64,000 nucleotides of DNA from Stutzerimonas kunmingensis. GTDB taxonomy: Bacteria > Pseudomonadota > Gammaproteobacteria > Pseudomonadales > Pseudomonadaceae. Location of the stretch: contig NZ_PISM01000014.1 in the NCBI RefSeq assembly GCF_002929225.1, forward strand, positions 682,001 through 746,000, written 5' to 3'. Shown piece after piece: positions 15,733 to 25,852 of this stretch; the first letter of the stretch is position 1; each line of letters starts with the position of its first letter. The notes under the pieces were generated by a model. The model worked only from the letters and a program-made list of their open reading frames with translations. It was not told where the DNA came from and did not search any database. The position numbers were made by a program, and so were the translations under genes.

Positions 15733-16551
15733 ATGAGCGAGTCGACCCAGCAAGACCTCGATATCGATGCCCGCTACGCCTGTGCCAGGAGCCTCGCACT
15801 GGAAGCCGCGCAGCTGGGCATGGATTTCTATCGGCAACGCGAGACGCTGGATGTCGAGCACAAGGGCAGCGACCGGCAGGATGTGGTCAGCATCGCCGAC
15901 AAAAACATCGAAGACTTCATTCGCGCACGCCTGGCCGAGCGCTTCCCGCAGGACGGCTTTCTCGGCGAGGAAAGCGGCTCGGCCGACCTCAAGGCCCGCT
16001 GTGTGTGGGTGATCGATCCCATCGACGGCACCGCCTGTTTCGTCAACGGTCTGCACAACTGGTGCGTTTCCATCGGGCTGCTGATCGACGGGGAACCCCA
16101 CATCGGCGCGATCGCCGACCCCAACCATGACGAACTCTTCCATGGCTGTCTCGGCCGCGGTGCCTATGTCAACGAGACGCCCATCACGGCCAGCGCCGCC
16201 AGCCATGTGCGTGATGGCCTGACCGGCGCGGGCACCTTTCATCCGCGCGGCAAGGAGCATTTCATTCCGTTTCTGGAAAAGCTGCTGTCCGAAGGCGGCA
16301 TGTTCATCCGCAATGGCTCCGGCGCGCTGATGACGGCTTACGTCGCCGCAGGGCGACTGATCGGTTACTACGAGACCGAACTCAAGAGCTGGGATTGCTT
16401 GGCCGGGCTGGTGCTGGTGGCCGAGGCGGGCGGGCTGCGCAACGATTTCTTCCGCAACGATGGGCTGCTCAGGGGTAACCCCTATCTGGTGGCGGCGCCC
16501 GGCGTGTATCGACAGCTGGCCGAGCTGATCGGCCCTTCGCTGGATGGCTGA
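15733..16551 (+). CDS. Inositol monophosphatase family protein
   Basis: 272 residues with the FIG/IMPase metal-site motifs: GEESG (about 78-82, Glu ligands), WVIDPIDGT (about 92-100, the DPxDGT lithium-sensitive motif) and SWDCLAG (about 219-225, Trp-Asp closing the site). It probably dephosphorylates inositol phosphates, histidinol phosphate or a related sugar phosphate; the specificity cannot be read from sequence. It is not SuhB itself: lengths are alike but the surrounding residues diverge. ATG 15733 has AGGAA upstream. The open frame extends to 15532 without homology. Confidence 0.88.
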   Translation: MSESTQQDLDIDARYACARSLALEAAQLGMDFYRQRETLDVEHKGSDRQDVVSIADKNIEDFIRARLAERFPQDGFLGEESGSADLKARCVWVIDPIDGTACFVNGLHNWCVSIGLLIDGEPHIGAIADPNHDELFHGCLGRGAYVNETPITASAASHVRDGLTGAGTFHPRGKEHFIPFLEKLLSEGGMFIRNGSGALMTAYVAAGRLIGYYETELKSWDCLAGLVLVAEAGGLRNDFFRNDGLLRGNPYLVAAPGVYRQLAELIGPSLDG

Positions 16552-16738
16552 GGCGTTGCGCGTTCGTCAGTCGACCGTGCACTGCCAGACCCGAGTCGGG
16601 CAGCCTGTGCTATACCGTTCTGACGCGCTGGGGCCGGCGAAACGGCCCTGTTCATCAGGGGGGAACAATCGGCGGCCCATCAGCCTGAGCCAACCTGCGT
16701 GATCTGATGGCTGCCCGCAGAGAAGCGAGGTAACGATC

Positions 16739-16999
16739 ATGACCATGATGCAATGCACCCACCGCGACCACCTCATCACCGCCGAGGTGATGGAATATCC
16801 CGGCACTCCGACACCCTGGGCTGGCGGTTGCCGGATTACCGATCCCGCCGGGCACGTGACTCGCCGTATGCCGCTACCGCTCGAGCATGCGTTCATGGAT
16901 GAGCTGGAAAAGGCCCAGCGACTGTCCATCGCCCATGGCAAGTGGCTGGTCGATCAGCATCTCGATCACGGCCGCGAGCTGTTCCAGAAGGCCGCCTAG
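16739..16999 (+). CDS. Hypothetical protein, 86 residues
   Basis: MTMMQCTHRDHLITAEVMEY onward, ending GRELFQKAA. The N-terminal half looks like a small beta sheet, with a WAGGCRITDPAGHVTRR stretch; the C-terminal half is an amphipathic helix. GAGAAGCGAGG precedes the ATG. No family is recognised. A strong hairpin follows 21 bases after the stop, supporting a real monocistronic gene. Confidence 0.65.
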   Translation: MTMMQCTHRDHLITAEVMEYPGTPTPWAGGCRITDPAGHVTRRMPLPLEHAFMDELEKAQRLSIAHGKWLVDQHLDHGRELFQKAA

Positions 17000-17019
17000 C
17001 ACTGCTCGAAGCGTCTTTT

Positions 17020-17050
17020 CATGCGTCGGATGTCCATCGTCCGACGCATG
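17020..17050 (+). terminator. Hairpin after the 86-residue gene
   Basis: CATGCGTCGGA (17020-17030) and TCCGACGCATG (17040-17050) form a perfect 11-bp stem with a 9-base loop. It is preceded by CTTTT, giving AAAAG on the other strand. It is likely a terminator despite lacking T residues downstream. Confidence 0.65.
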
Positions 17051-17113
17051 CCTTGAGCGCGTCAGATGGGCGTGCAGCATGCGTCACCTGCACACACAAT
17101 TCTCTTCACAGTT

Positions 17114-17282
17114 GTCAGCGCACGAATCTGTACCGTTTGCGGCAGGAACGCCGGCGAACCGGCTAAGTTTCGGATAGCAAAGCGAAAAGTGCTGACGGGC
17201 AGGACAGCTTCGGCGGCATTTTGCCCGTTGCTTAATAAGTGAAACGGTGGCATAGCTATCACCAAGCCACCGGAAACGGTGG
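17114..17282 (+). other. Structured leader upstream of HPF gene
   Basis: Four possible stems occur in 170 bases. They are GTCAGC (17114-17119) with GCTGAC (17191-17196); GCCGG-CGAA-CCGGC (17150-17163); ACGGGCA (17195-17201) with TGCCCGT (17222-17228), which shares two bases with the first stem; and CCACCG-GAAA-CGGTGG (17267-17282) with a GNRA tetraloop, 28 bases before the start. The set suggests a regulated 5' leader or a small RNA. It does not match a riboswitch class I can identify. Confidence 0.4.
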
Positions 17283-17310
17283 TGCTCATAAGCGGAAGTA
17301 AGGACGACTT

Positions 17311-17724
17311 ATGCAAATCCAGGTTCACAGCGATAACCACATCGAAGGCAGTGCCCGTCTGGCTGATTGGGTCAGTGCCAGTGTCGCAAGCAGGCTGGAC
17401 CGGTTCGACGACGAGCTGACACGCGTCGTCGTGCACCTCAACGACGAAAACGGTGACAAGGCCGGCGCCCATGACAAGCGCTGCCAGATCGAAGCGCGGC
17501 CGAAGGGGCTGCAGCCGATCTCCGTCACCCACAAGGCCGAATCGCTGGAGTTGGCGATCGACGGCGCGGTGGACAAGCTGAACAATGCGCTCGCTCACCA
17601 GTTTGGCAAGTTGCGTAGCAAGCGCTCCGGAGCCCAGCCGCAGATGATCGATGGCGCGGTGGCCGAGCGTGACGCGCTCTTGGAGGAAGATTTCCTCGCG
17701 GACGAGCAGGTCCGCAATTCATAA
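17311..17724 (+). CDS. hpf: Ribosome hibernation promoting factor (HPF/RaiA family)
   Basis: 137 residues. The N-terminal 100 match the S30AE fold: MQIQVHSDNHIEGSARL, then RFDDELTRVVVHLNDEN, RCQIEARPKGLQPISVTH and LELAIDGAVDKLNNALAHQFGKLRSK. An acidic tail follows. The long-form dimerisation domain is absent. Proteins of this family bind the 30S decoding centre and idle ribosomes in stationary phase. This is not the rpoN-linked copy: no rpoN or ptsN is adjacent. GGAAGTAAGGA precedes the ATG. Confidence 0.85.
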   Translation: MQIQVHSDNHIEGSARLADWVSASVASRLDRFDDELTRVVVHLNDENGDKAGAHDKRCQIEARPKGLQPISVTHKAESLELAIDGAVDKLNNALAHQFGKLRSKRSGAQPQMIDGAVAERDALLEEDFLADEQVRNS

Positions 17725-17732
17725 CCGTAAGC

Positions 17733-17756
17733 AAGGGCCTTCCTCGGAAGGCCCTT
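17733..17756. terminator. Bidirectional terminator between HPF and DUF3597 pseudogene
   Basis: AAGGGCCTTC and GAAGGCCCTT form a perfect 10-bp stem with a 4-base loop, placed between two convergent genes with 8 bases to either stop. Confidence 0.8.
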
Positions 17757-17763
17757 CACACAT

Positions 17764-18223
17764 CTAGTGCAGCAATTCCGGCGGAATCCTGCCGCCATTT
17801 TCGGCAAGCTTCTTCATCACCGCCCGGTGCAGCCACATGTTCATCTGCGCCGAGTCCGCCATCTCTGCCGGCGGGCAGCCTAGTTCCGTAGCAAGCTCCC
17901 GGCGTGCTTCCAGGCTGCTGTCCAGCCCGAGCAACTTCAGCAGATCGACGATCGAGGTGCGCCAGTTCAGCGCTTCCGGGTGTGCCGCCGCCTTGGCTTC
18001 CAGTTGTGCCACCACATCCACGCCACTCGTCGTGGCTGATGACTGATTCAAGTCCTGGTGCGGCGCGATAGTCGCGTTGTCGGTGGCGGTAGGCCTTTCT
18101 CCTAGCGTGATGCCCTCGGCGCTCGAGCGGGTGGCGTCGGCTGGTGGTGCATCAGCCTTGTTGCGCCTCGTTGGAAGCATCACCCAGGCCGAGCTTGGCC
18201 TTGATCGTATCGAAAAGTCCCAT
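17764..18223 (-). pseudogene. DUF3597 paralogue with a frameshift
   Basis: From ATG 18223 (good ribosome site CAGGAGAAC) the frame reads MGLFDTIKAKLGLGDASNEA and stops at TGA after QQG. The +1-related frame then continues ADAPPADATRSS and carries a full DUF3597 domain to 17764. The domain shows LNWRTSIVDLLKLLGLDSS, ELATELGCPP, DSAQMNMWLHRAVM and KLAENGG. Removing one base from the CC at 18156-18157 (plus strand) restores a 152-residue protein matching the intact copy at 14941-15336. The domain itself shows no decay, so the lesion is very recent or a sequencing error. Confidence 0.8.
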
Positions 18224-18320
18224 GTCCGTTCTCCTGACTGTTGATGTCCATATTCGACAGCAACCCAGGACAGACCATTCGCTCCCGCAGGTCGGGTAAT
18301 TGTCGGCCTGGCGTGGCCCC

Positions 18321-18689
18321 TCAGCCGTGCTCCAGCCAGGCGCTGGCTTCGGCTTCCTGGTGCAGGTCGAAGGCCTTGATGGTCAGCCCGGGGATCAGCG
18401 CGCCTTCCACCTCGCTGGCCTTGCGCAGCCATTCCTTGCCGGCGACCACCGCGCAGCGATCGAAACGACGTATGAAGCGGAACAAATGCGGAAGCCGTGA
18501 CAGCTCCACGCCGACGGCGCCGAGCGTAGGCAGGTCGAAGTCGCCGATGCGATAGAGCATGCGGCCATGGCTGATACCTTCGGATTTAAACAGCAGGTCA
18601 TCCAGCGCAGCGCGCATGGCCTGACTGTCCAATTTGCCGGAGAAGTCGATATCGATGCGGTTTTCGCCTCGGCGCGATACGTGAAACAT
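18321..18689 (-). CDS. SpoIIAA-like (STAS/CRAL-TRIO-type) protein
   Basis: 122 residues, MFHVSRRGENRIDIDFSGKL onward. It fits the SpoIIAA-like family (PF11964): alternating strands and helices, YRIGDFDLPTLGAVGVEL, then RCAVVAGKEWLRKAS and LIPGLTIKAF. Members are small cytosolic proteins of unknown function, possibly lipid- or protein-binding. GAGGG lies 9 bases before ATG 18689. It is divergent from the chemoreceptor gene. Confidence 0.8.
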   Translation of the reverse strand: MFHVSRRGENRIDIDFSGKLDSQAMRAALDDLLFKSEGISHGRMLYRIGDFDLPTLGAVGVELSRLPHLFRFIRRFDRCAVVAGKEWLRKASEVEGALIPGLTIKAFDLHQEAEASAWLEHG

Positions 18690-18798
18690 GCGCAGACCCT
18701 CGATTGATCTGTGTTTTATGCGAGTTACCCCGCATACCTGACCATAGACGCTGCGTCGCGACCGGGCCAAAAAAACAGGTGCGCAAGTGCCGTTTTCG

Positions 18799-18812
18799 TT
18801 GATCTGCGTCAG
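18799..18812. promoter_or_regulatory. Candidate ANR/DNR box upstream of the PilJ-domain chemoreceptor
   Basis: TTGATCTGCGTCAG matches the pseudomonad ANR/DNR dyad TTGAT-N4-GTCAA at 9 of 10 positions. It lies 174 bases before the chemoreceptor and 110 before the divergent SpoIIAA-like gene. Anaerobic control of a nitrate-type receptor would make sense, but no -10 element was matched with confidence. Confidence 0.4.
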
Positions 18813-18985
18813 TGCGTGGGGCTGCGTTGCGTGAGCGCCAACAAAGGCGCGCAAAGCCAGCAATGGCGCGGCTTGCAGATAGTTGATAAACGGTATCAAG
18901 TTGCCCCTGGCGCCGCCGAGAACAGTGTTAGCTGCGACGCCATTCGACGCTGGCATCGCTTTCTCTCCCTGTAGTGGATACCCCC

Positions 18986-20581
18986 ATGACCAGCACCTTG
19001 GCGAACGTCATTCAGTCCCTTTTGCGCGGACTGGGTCTGCGCACCATCAACCATCAGTTCTTCTTCTCCTACAGCCTGATCTTCCTGTGTGCGGCCCTGA
19101 CTGCCGCTGTGCTGTTCATGTCCGCCAAAGACGCCAGCCAGATCGACATGGCCGGAGCCCAGCGCATGCTCAGCCAGAAGATGATGAAGGAAGCGCTGCT
19201 GGCGGCGCAGGGCGTCGGCGACAAGACCGCCGTCGACAAGACCATCCAACGCTTCGAGCAGTCGCATCGGCTGCTGCTCAACGGCGACCGCGCCCAGGGC
19301 ATCGCACCGGTGGAGCTGACTAGTGCACAACCGCACCTGCAGCGCGTCGATCAGATCTGGCAGCGTTATCGGCCCGCCGTACAGGCACTGGCCGCAGGTC
19401 AGAGCGCTGACGTGAACGCCATTGCCACCGACTCAAACGACATCCTTGCCGCTTCCAACGAAGTGGTGCTGCTGATTTCCGCTGAAGCCAACCGCAGCGC
19501 GTCGCAGCAGCTCTGGGTCGCCCTGGGTTCGACCCTGTGCATCCTGCTGATGGTCGTGCTGGGACGGGTCGCCGGCATGAACTGGCTGATGCTGCAGATC
19601 GACGAGCTGCGGGGGCGTCTGGAGAGGGTCAGCCAGGGCGACTTTTCCGCGCCGCTGCAGGTGCGGCACGCCGATGACGAGATGGGCATGATCACCCTGG
19701 CGTACAACCGCCTGCTGGGGCAGGTTGGAGAGATGATCCGCGGTGTGCGTCTGGCCGCTGACGAAGCCGATGGCCAATGCGTGCGCATGGCGGATCTGGC
19801 CGGGGACAGCGCGCGCAACGTCGAGGGGCAGCAAGCCGAGATCGATCAGGTCGCCACCGCCATGAACGAAATGCTCGCCACCTCCCAGGAAGTCGCGCGC
19901 AGCACGGTCGAGGCCGCCAATGCCGCAGATGTCGCTGAGCAGGAGACCAACTCTGGCAGCGCGGTGATGAATGAGTCGGTCGGCGCCATCCGCACCTTGA
20001 GCGGTCATGTCGACAGCCTGTCCGATGTGATGCAGCAGCTGGTGCAGGACAGTCACGAGATCGGCAAGGTGCTGAACGTGATCAGCGGGATCGCCGAGCA
20101 GACCAACCTGCTGGCGCTGAATGCGGCCATCGAGGCGGCGCGTGCTGGCGAGCAGGGCCGCGGTTTCGCGGTGGTTGCCGACGAAGTCCGCAGCCTGGCC
20201 AGCCGCACGCAGAGCTCGGCCAAGGAGGTCAGCGTGCTGGTCGAGCGCTTGCAGAGCCAGGCCACCCGCGCGGGTACGGCCATGGATGCGTCGCGTCAGA
20301 GCAGCTCGGTGACGCTCACCCAGATCGAAGCGGCGCAGCATGCGCTGGGGCAGATCGTCGGCGCGGTGCAGACCATCCGCGGCATGACCAATCAGATCGC
20401 TACGGCGGCCGAGGAGCAGTCGCAGGTGGCCGAGGACATGAACCAGTCGCTGACGCGCATCGCTCAGGTCGCCGATCAGGCTGCCGGGGTTACCCACGAC
20501 ACGGCTGCGTCGGGCAATACCATCATGCAGAGCATGAAAGGCCTCAAGGCACTGACCGGGCGTTTCCGTCTCGAGGCGTGA
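18986..20581 (+). CDS. Methyl-accepting chemotaxis protein with PilJ-type sensor (McpN-like)
   Basis: 531 residues. Membrane helix 1 is at about 21-43. A short periplasmic PilJ-type domain (about 45-165) begins [18 protein letters not shown], the motif that binds nitrate in P. aeruginosa McpN. Helix 2 is at about 169-190, then HAMP, then an MCP signalling hairpin whose tip [15 protein letters not shown] is near 370. The sensor length fits a single PilJ module. A nitrate receptor for taxis in a denitrifier is the likeliest role. GTG 18974 is an alternative start; neither has a strong ribosome site. Confidence 0.88.
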   Translation: MTSTLANVIQSLLRGLGLRTINHQFFFSYSLIFLCAALTAAVLFMSAKDASQIDMAGAQRMLSQKMMKEALLAAQGVGDKTAVDKTIQRFEQSHRLLLNGDRAQGIAPVELTSAQPHLQRVDQIWQRYRPAVQALAAGQSADVNAIATDSNDILAASNEVVLLISAEANRSASQQLWVALGSTLCILLMVVLGRVAGMNWLMLQIDELRGRLERVSQGDFSAPLQVRHADDEMGMITLAYNRLLGQVGEMIRGVRLAADEADGQCVRMADLAGDSARNVEGQQAEIDQVATAMNEMLATSQEVARSTVEAANAADVAEQETNSGSAVMNESVGAIRTLSGHVDSLSDVMQQLVQDSHEIGKVLNVISGIAEQTNLLALNAAIEAARAGEQGRGFAVVADEVRSLASRTQSSAKEVSVLVERLQSQATRAGTAMDASRQSSSVTLTQIEAAQHALGQIVGAVQTIRGMTNQIATAAEEQSQVAEDMNQSLTRIAQVADQAAGVTHDTAASGNTIMQSMKGLKALTGRFRLEA

Positions 20582-20677
20582 TCAGGTCGGCGTGAATCGG
20601 GGGAGGGGAATGCTGGCGGAGGGCGCCTGTCCGGCGCTAGGGCATCCCCGCCCATGAGGGGCGGGGACTGGGGGTAA

Positions 20678-20959
20678 TCAGTCCTGACGGCTGGTCACTT
20701 CCAGCAGGTGATAGCCGAACTGGGTCTTCACCGGGCCTTGCACCTGATTGAGCGGGGCGCTGAATACGACGGTGTCGAATTCCATGACCATCTGACCCGG
20801 GCCGAATGAACCCAGGTCGCCGCCCTGACGGCTGGATGGGCAGCTGGAGTTTTCCTTGGCGACCTCGGCGAAGTCGGCACCGCCTTCGATAGCGGCTTTC
20901 AGTTCGTTGCACTTGGCTTCGGTGGAAACCAGGATGTGGCGGGCGGTAGCGCGTGCCAT
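20678..20959 (-). CDS. ppiC: Parvulin-type peptidyl-prolyl isomerase (PpiC)
   Basis: 93 residues, essentially one parvulin domain: MARATARHILVSTEAKCNEL, CPSSRQGGDLGSFGPGQM, FDTVVF and VKTQFGYHLLEV. There is no signal peptide, so it is cytoplasmic as in PpiC. It catalyses cis-trans isomerisation of prolyl bonds. ATG 20959 has GAGGAGAGTCCCC upstream; the in-frame ATG at 20977 would add six residues before the conserved start. Confidence 0.92.
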   Translation of the reverse strand: MARATARHILVSTEAKCNELKAAIEGGADFAEVAKENSSCPSSRQGGDLGSFGPGQMVMEFDTVVFSAPLNQVQGPVKTQFGYHLLEVTSRQD

Positions 20960-21113
20960 GGGGACTCTCCTCTTCAAATAGGCTGCCGAGGCTACCGCAA
21001 ACCGGTGGCATTGGCGACCGGACCGCGTGGCATTGAAGGCTTAATGAAGGCCCCCGGCGGCCTTCCTTTCGGGTACTCTCGCGCGCTTTTTCATCGGACC
21101 CGGAAAACGCTCC

Positions 21114-21341
21114 ATGCTTGATACCACCCTTGCGCAACTTGAAAACGTCATCAATGATCTGCTGCAACGCAACCAGAACCTGAGCGAGCACTGTGTCTTG
21201 CTCGAGCAGCAGCTGCAGCAGGCGCGTGAGGAAAACGACAATCTGCAACTGGCTGCGCTGGAGCAGGAAGACAGGCAGGGCGCTACCCTGGCGCGGCTGC
21301 AGGCGCTGGTGGAACGTGCAGCTGGCAGTAGCGCCGCATGA
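21114..21341 (+). CDS. TIGR02449-type coiled-coil protein upstream of zapA
   Basis: 75 residues, predicted to be one coiled coil (LENVINDLLQRNQNLSEHCV onward, heptad leucines). It matches the small TIGR02449 protein found directly before zapA in many pseudomonads. It may take part in division-ring assembly, by context. It overlaps zapA by four bases (ATGA), so the two are translationally coupled. Confidence 0.8.
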   Translation: MLDTTLAQLENVINDLLQRNQNLSEHCVLLEQQLQQAREENDNLQLAALEQEDRQGATLARLQALVERAAGSSAA

Positions 21342-21625
21342 CGGCGGATGGCGTTCAGGTGCTCAGGGTATTCGGCCGCGAATACTCGTTCCGCGCGCCG
21401 CCCAGCCAGGACGCTCTGCTGCAGGAGGCGGCGGCCTTGCTGCAGCAGCATCTGGCCGACAGCCAGCGGCAGTTTCCCAACGCCACGGGCGACAAGCTAC
21501 TGGTGCTGACCGCACTGAATCTCTGCGTGCCGCTGCTGCAACAGAACGAGCAGATGCAGGATGTCGAGCAACGCATCGCCGCCAGCGTCGCCCGTATCAA
21601 TCAGCAGCTCGCGGCGCAGGGCTGA
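21338..21625 (+). CDS. zapA: Cell division protein ZapA
   Basis: 95 residues: N-terminal beta-rich head (VQVLRVFGREYSFRAPPSQD) and a long C-terminal coiled coil (ALLQEAAALLQQHL; DKLLVLTALNLCVPLLQQNE). ZapA tetramers crosslink FtsZ filaments at midcell. The usual neighbour downstream, the 6S RNA gene ssrS, is missing. The convergent glpD stop lies only 9 bases away. Confidence 0.88.
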   Translation: MTADGVQVLRVFGREYSFRAPPSQDALLQEAAALLQQHLADSQRQFPNATGDKLLVLTALNLCVPLLQQNEQMQDVEQRIAASVARINQQLAAQG

Positions 21626-21634
21626 GCGGCTGCC

Positions 21635-23170
21635 TCAGGCTGCGTCGCTGCTGCGCGTGGTTTCGCTGACCGGGCGCTCTGTCAGGTAACGCTGCAGGCG
21701 AGCCTTTTCCGGCTCGCTGAAGGCCAGCCCGAGTTTGGTGCGGCGCCAGAGGATGTCATCCACCTGGGTTGCCCACTCTTCGCGCCGCAGGTAGTCGACT
21801 TCCTGCGCATACAGCTGCTGGCCGAGGTCTTCGCCCAGTGCATCGAGCGAGCGCGCTTCGCCCAGCATGCGCCATACCCGATTGCCGTAGAGGGTTGCCC
21901 AGCGCTTGGCCAGCGGCAGTTTCAGCCCCTGTACCTTGGCCACCAGCTCTTCGGTGAGTGCATCGGCCGTGCTCATGCCTTCACCGCCAGGCAGTGCCGC
22001 TAGCGCCGTCCAGCTTTCACCCATAGCCGGGAAGAACGGCTTGAGCTGCGCCATCGCCGACTCGGCGAGCTTGCGATAGGTGGTCAGCTTGCCGCCAAAC
22101 ACCGAAAGCAGCGGTGCCTGCTTTTCTTCCGCCGCCAACGACAAGGTGTAGTCGCGGGTGACAGCCGACGGGTTATCCGATTCGTCGTCGCATAGCGGCC
22201 GGACGCCGGCGAAGGTATGCACGATGTCCCTGGGCTCGAGTTGCTTGCGAAAATGCGTGTTGGCCACGCCCAATACGTAGGCGACCTCTTCCTCGCTGAT
22301 GCTCACCTTGGCCGGGTCGCCACGGTACTCGCGATCGGTGGTGCCGATCATGGTGTAACGGTCCAGATAGGGGATGGCGAAAACGATGCGCCGATCCTCG
22401 TTCTGCATGATGTAGGCCTGCTCACCTTCATACAGCTTGGGCACGATGATGTGGCTGCCCTGGATCAGGCGTATGCCGTAGGGTGAGCGCTGCTGCAGGT
22501 TTTCGCCGATGAACTGTGCGACCCAGGGACCGGCCGCATTGACCAGTGCCTTGGCCTTTAGTGAGAAGCGGCTGCCGTTCTCACGCTGCAGCTCGACGTG
22601 CCAGATGCCGCCAGCACGCTTGGCGCTCAGGCATTGGGTGCGGGTATGGATATGCGCGCCTTTCTCCCGCGCCGCCATGGCGTTGAGCACTACCAGCCGC
22701 GCGTCGTCAACCCAGCAGTCGGAGTATTCGAAGCCGCGGGTGATGGCTGGCTCCAGGGGGCTCTCACTGCCGAAACGCAGGCCCCGCGAAGCTGGCAGCT
22801 TCTTGCGCATGCCCAGGTTGTCGTAGAGGAACAGGCCGGCGCGGATCATCCACGCCGGACGCAGGTGAGGACGGTGAGGTAGGACGAAGCGCATCGGCTT
22901 GACGATATGCGGCGCCTTGGCCAGCAGCACTTCACGCTCGGCCAGCGCCTCGCGGACGAGGCGGAATTCGTAGTGCTCCAGATAGCGCAGGCCACCGTGA
23001 ATGAGCTTGCTGCTGGCCGACGACGTATGGCTGGCCAGATCGTCGCGTTCGCAAAGGAACACCGACAGCCCGCGGCCGGCGGCATCGGCAGCGATGCCGA
23101 CGCCATTGATACCGCCGCCGATCACGGCGACGTCATAAAGCTCGGAGACGGGCTGAGCGGAATGGGGCAC
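21635..23170 (-). CDS. glpD: Aerobic glycerol-3-phosphate dehydrogenase
   Basis: 511 residues with FAD-binding DVAVIGGGINGVGIAADAAG (about 12-31) and DLASHTSSASSKLIHGGLRY (about 43-62). The C-terminal GlpD helical domain runs to the end. The enzyme oxidises glycerol-3-phosphate to dihydroxyacetone phosphate at the inner membrane and passes electrons to quinone. The start is GTG 23170, with GAGGAGA 9 bases upstream; the homologous region begins right after it. It is the last gene of the glp block and has its own upstream region with GlpR-like sites. Confidence 0.95.
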   Translation of the reverse strand: MPHSAQPVSELYDVAVIGGGINGVGIAADAAGRGLSVFLCERDDLASHTSSASSKLIHGGLRYLEHYEFRLVREALAEREVLLAKAPHIVKPMRFVLPHRPHLRPAWMIRAGLFLYDNLGMRKKLPASRGLRFGSESPLEPAITRGFEYSDCWVDDARLVVLNAMAAREKGAHIHTRTQCLSAKRAGGIWHVELQRENGSRFSLKAKALVNAAGPWVAQFIGENLQQRSPYGIRLIQGSHIIVPKLYEGEQAYIMQNEDRRIVFAIPYLDRYTMIGTTDREYRGDPAKVSISEEEVAYVLGVANTHFRKQLEPRDIVHTFAGVRPLCDDESDNPSAVTRDYTLSLAAEEKQAPLLSVFGGKLTTYRKLAESAMAQLKPFFPAMGESWTALAALPGGEGMSTADALTEELVAKVQGLKLPLAKRWATLYGNRVWRMLGEARSLDALGEDLGQQLYAQEVDYLRREEWATQVDDILWRRTKLGLAFSEPEKARLQRYLTERPVSETTRSSDAA

Positions 23171-23196
23171 GGGCTTCTCCTCGAAAACGAAAGGTC

Positions 23197-23283
23197 ATGT
23201 TCGGTTTTGAACATGTTATTCGCAAAAGAATCCGTACGAAAGAAAAAATGTTCGAAAATAGATAAAAAGGAAAATATTCGAAC
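23197..23283. promoter_or_regulatory. GlpR-like operator cluster upstream of glpD
   Basis: ATGTTC-GGTTTT-GAACAT (23197-23214) is a clean dyad resembling the GlpR operator (TTCG/CGAA halves). Two further TTCGAA cores follow: ATGTTCGAAAAT (23248-23259) and ATATTCGAAC (23274-23283). The region is strikingly AT-rich against its surroundings. Repression by GlpR, relieved by glycerol-3-phosphate, is the expected control. Confidence 0.6.
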
Positions 23284-23439
23284 GCTGGGTTTCTGATTGA
23301 ATGTCGCTGTTTCGACTGTTGTGCTGCTGTTATCCCGATCGCCGTCAGATTTCGCCTGCCCGCAAGGGCTCGAATTCGTTACGAGCGTTCTGTCTTAACT
23401 ATCGAAGCGGAGTTGTCTGCGAAACGAACTGCCGCCCAA

Positions 23440-24198
23440 CTACTCGGCTATCTCCAGCTGCACCTTGTGGCGGGACAGCAGCTCGGCGAACACCTCGGAA
23501 GGTGCCGAGTCGGTGAACAGGCAGTCGATCTGTTCCAGCGAGCCCAGGCGCGTCATGGCGCTGCGGCCGAATTTGCTGGAGTCCGCGGCGAGGAAGACCT
23601 TGCGCGCGTTATGGATGATCGCCTGGGAGACGCGCACTTCCTGATAATCGAAGTCGAGCAGGGTGCCGTCCTCGTCGATACCGCTGATGCCGATCAGGGC
23701 GAAATCGACCTTGAACTGGCTGATGAAATCGGCGGTGGCCTGGCCCACCACGCCGCCGTCGCTGCGTACGTTGCCGCCGGCGATCAGCACATCGAAGTCT
23801 TCCTTGGTGCTGAGAATGCTCGCCACGTGCAGATCATTGGTGATGATCTTCAGGTCACGGTGGTTGAGCAGGGCGCGGGCGATCGCCTCGGTGGTGGTGC
23901 CGATATTGATGAACAGCGAAGCCTGGTCGGGGATGCGCGCGGCCATGGCGGCGGCGATACGCAGTTTCTCGTCGCGCATCTGGTGCGCGCGCTGGCTGTA
24001 GGCGGTGTTCTGCACGCTGGAATCGTAGGCCGCGCCGCCGTGGTAGCGCCGGAGCAGGCCGGCGTCGCCGAGCTGGTTGATGTCGCGGCGGATGGTTTGC
24101 GGCGTGACGGCGAAGTGCCGTGCCAGCTCGTCGATGCTCACGTAGCCGCGCTCGCGCACGAGTTCCAGAATGTTCTGCTGTCGGGGCGCCAGGCTCAT
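23440..24198 (-). CDS. glpR: Glycerol-3-phosphate regulon repressor, DeoR family
   Basis: 252 residues. The N-terminal winged helix shows [20 protein letters not shown] and [19 protein letters not shown] with the DeoR signature. A C-terminal sugar-phosphate sensor follows, with [21 protein letters not shown] and [13 protein letters not shown] [12 protein letters not shown]. It represses the glp genes and releases DNA on binding glycerol-3-phosphate. ATG 24198 has AAGGAAG upstream; the longer in-frame ATG at 24279 lacks homology. Confidence 0.93.
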   Translation of the reverse strand: MSLAPRQQNILELVRERGYVSIDELARHFAVTPQTIRRDINQLGDAGLLRRYHGGAAYDSSVQNTAYSQRAHQMRDEKLRIAAAMAARIPDQASLFINIGTTTEAIARALLNHRDLKIITNDLHVASILSTKEDFDVLIAGGNVRSDGGVVGQATADFISQFKVDFALIGISGIDEDGTLLDFDYQEVRVSQAIIHNARKVFLAADSSKFGRSAMTRLGSLEQIDCLFTDSAPSEVFAELLSRHKVQLEIAE

Positions 24199-24264
24199 GA
24201 GGCTTCCTTGTTCGCTGTTGTGCGGGAAGCATGCCGTAGTCTGGCGTTCGATTAAAGCGCCGGC

Positions 24265-24280
24265 TGTTCGAATTCGCACA
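24265..24280. promoter_or_regulatory. GlpR-like site upstream of glpR
   Basis: TGTTCGAATTCGCACA contains the TTCGAA core seen at the other glp sites. It lies 67 bases before the glpR start, suggesting autoregulation. A single short site like this could be chance. Confidence 0.4.
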
Positions 24281-24331
24281 TGCCAGGCCTGTCTCCGAAC
24301 GCCTCCAGAGGCAGGCCTGTTGTCCGTCGGA

Positions 24332-25840
<1,509 letters not shown>

Positions 25841-25852
25841 GGCGACGTTTCC

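Noticed and set aside
17114..17282. Cyclic-di-GMP-I (GEMM) riboswitch before HPF
   Set aside because: The conserved tetraloop-receptor bases and the GACGC/CAGGG core could not be matched, so only an unclassified structured leader is reported.
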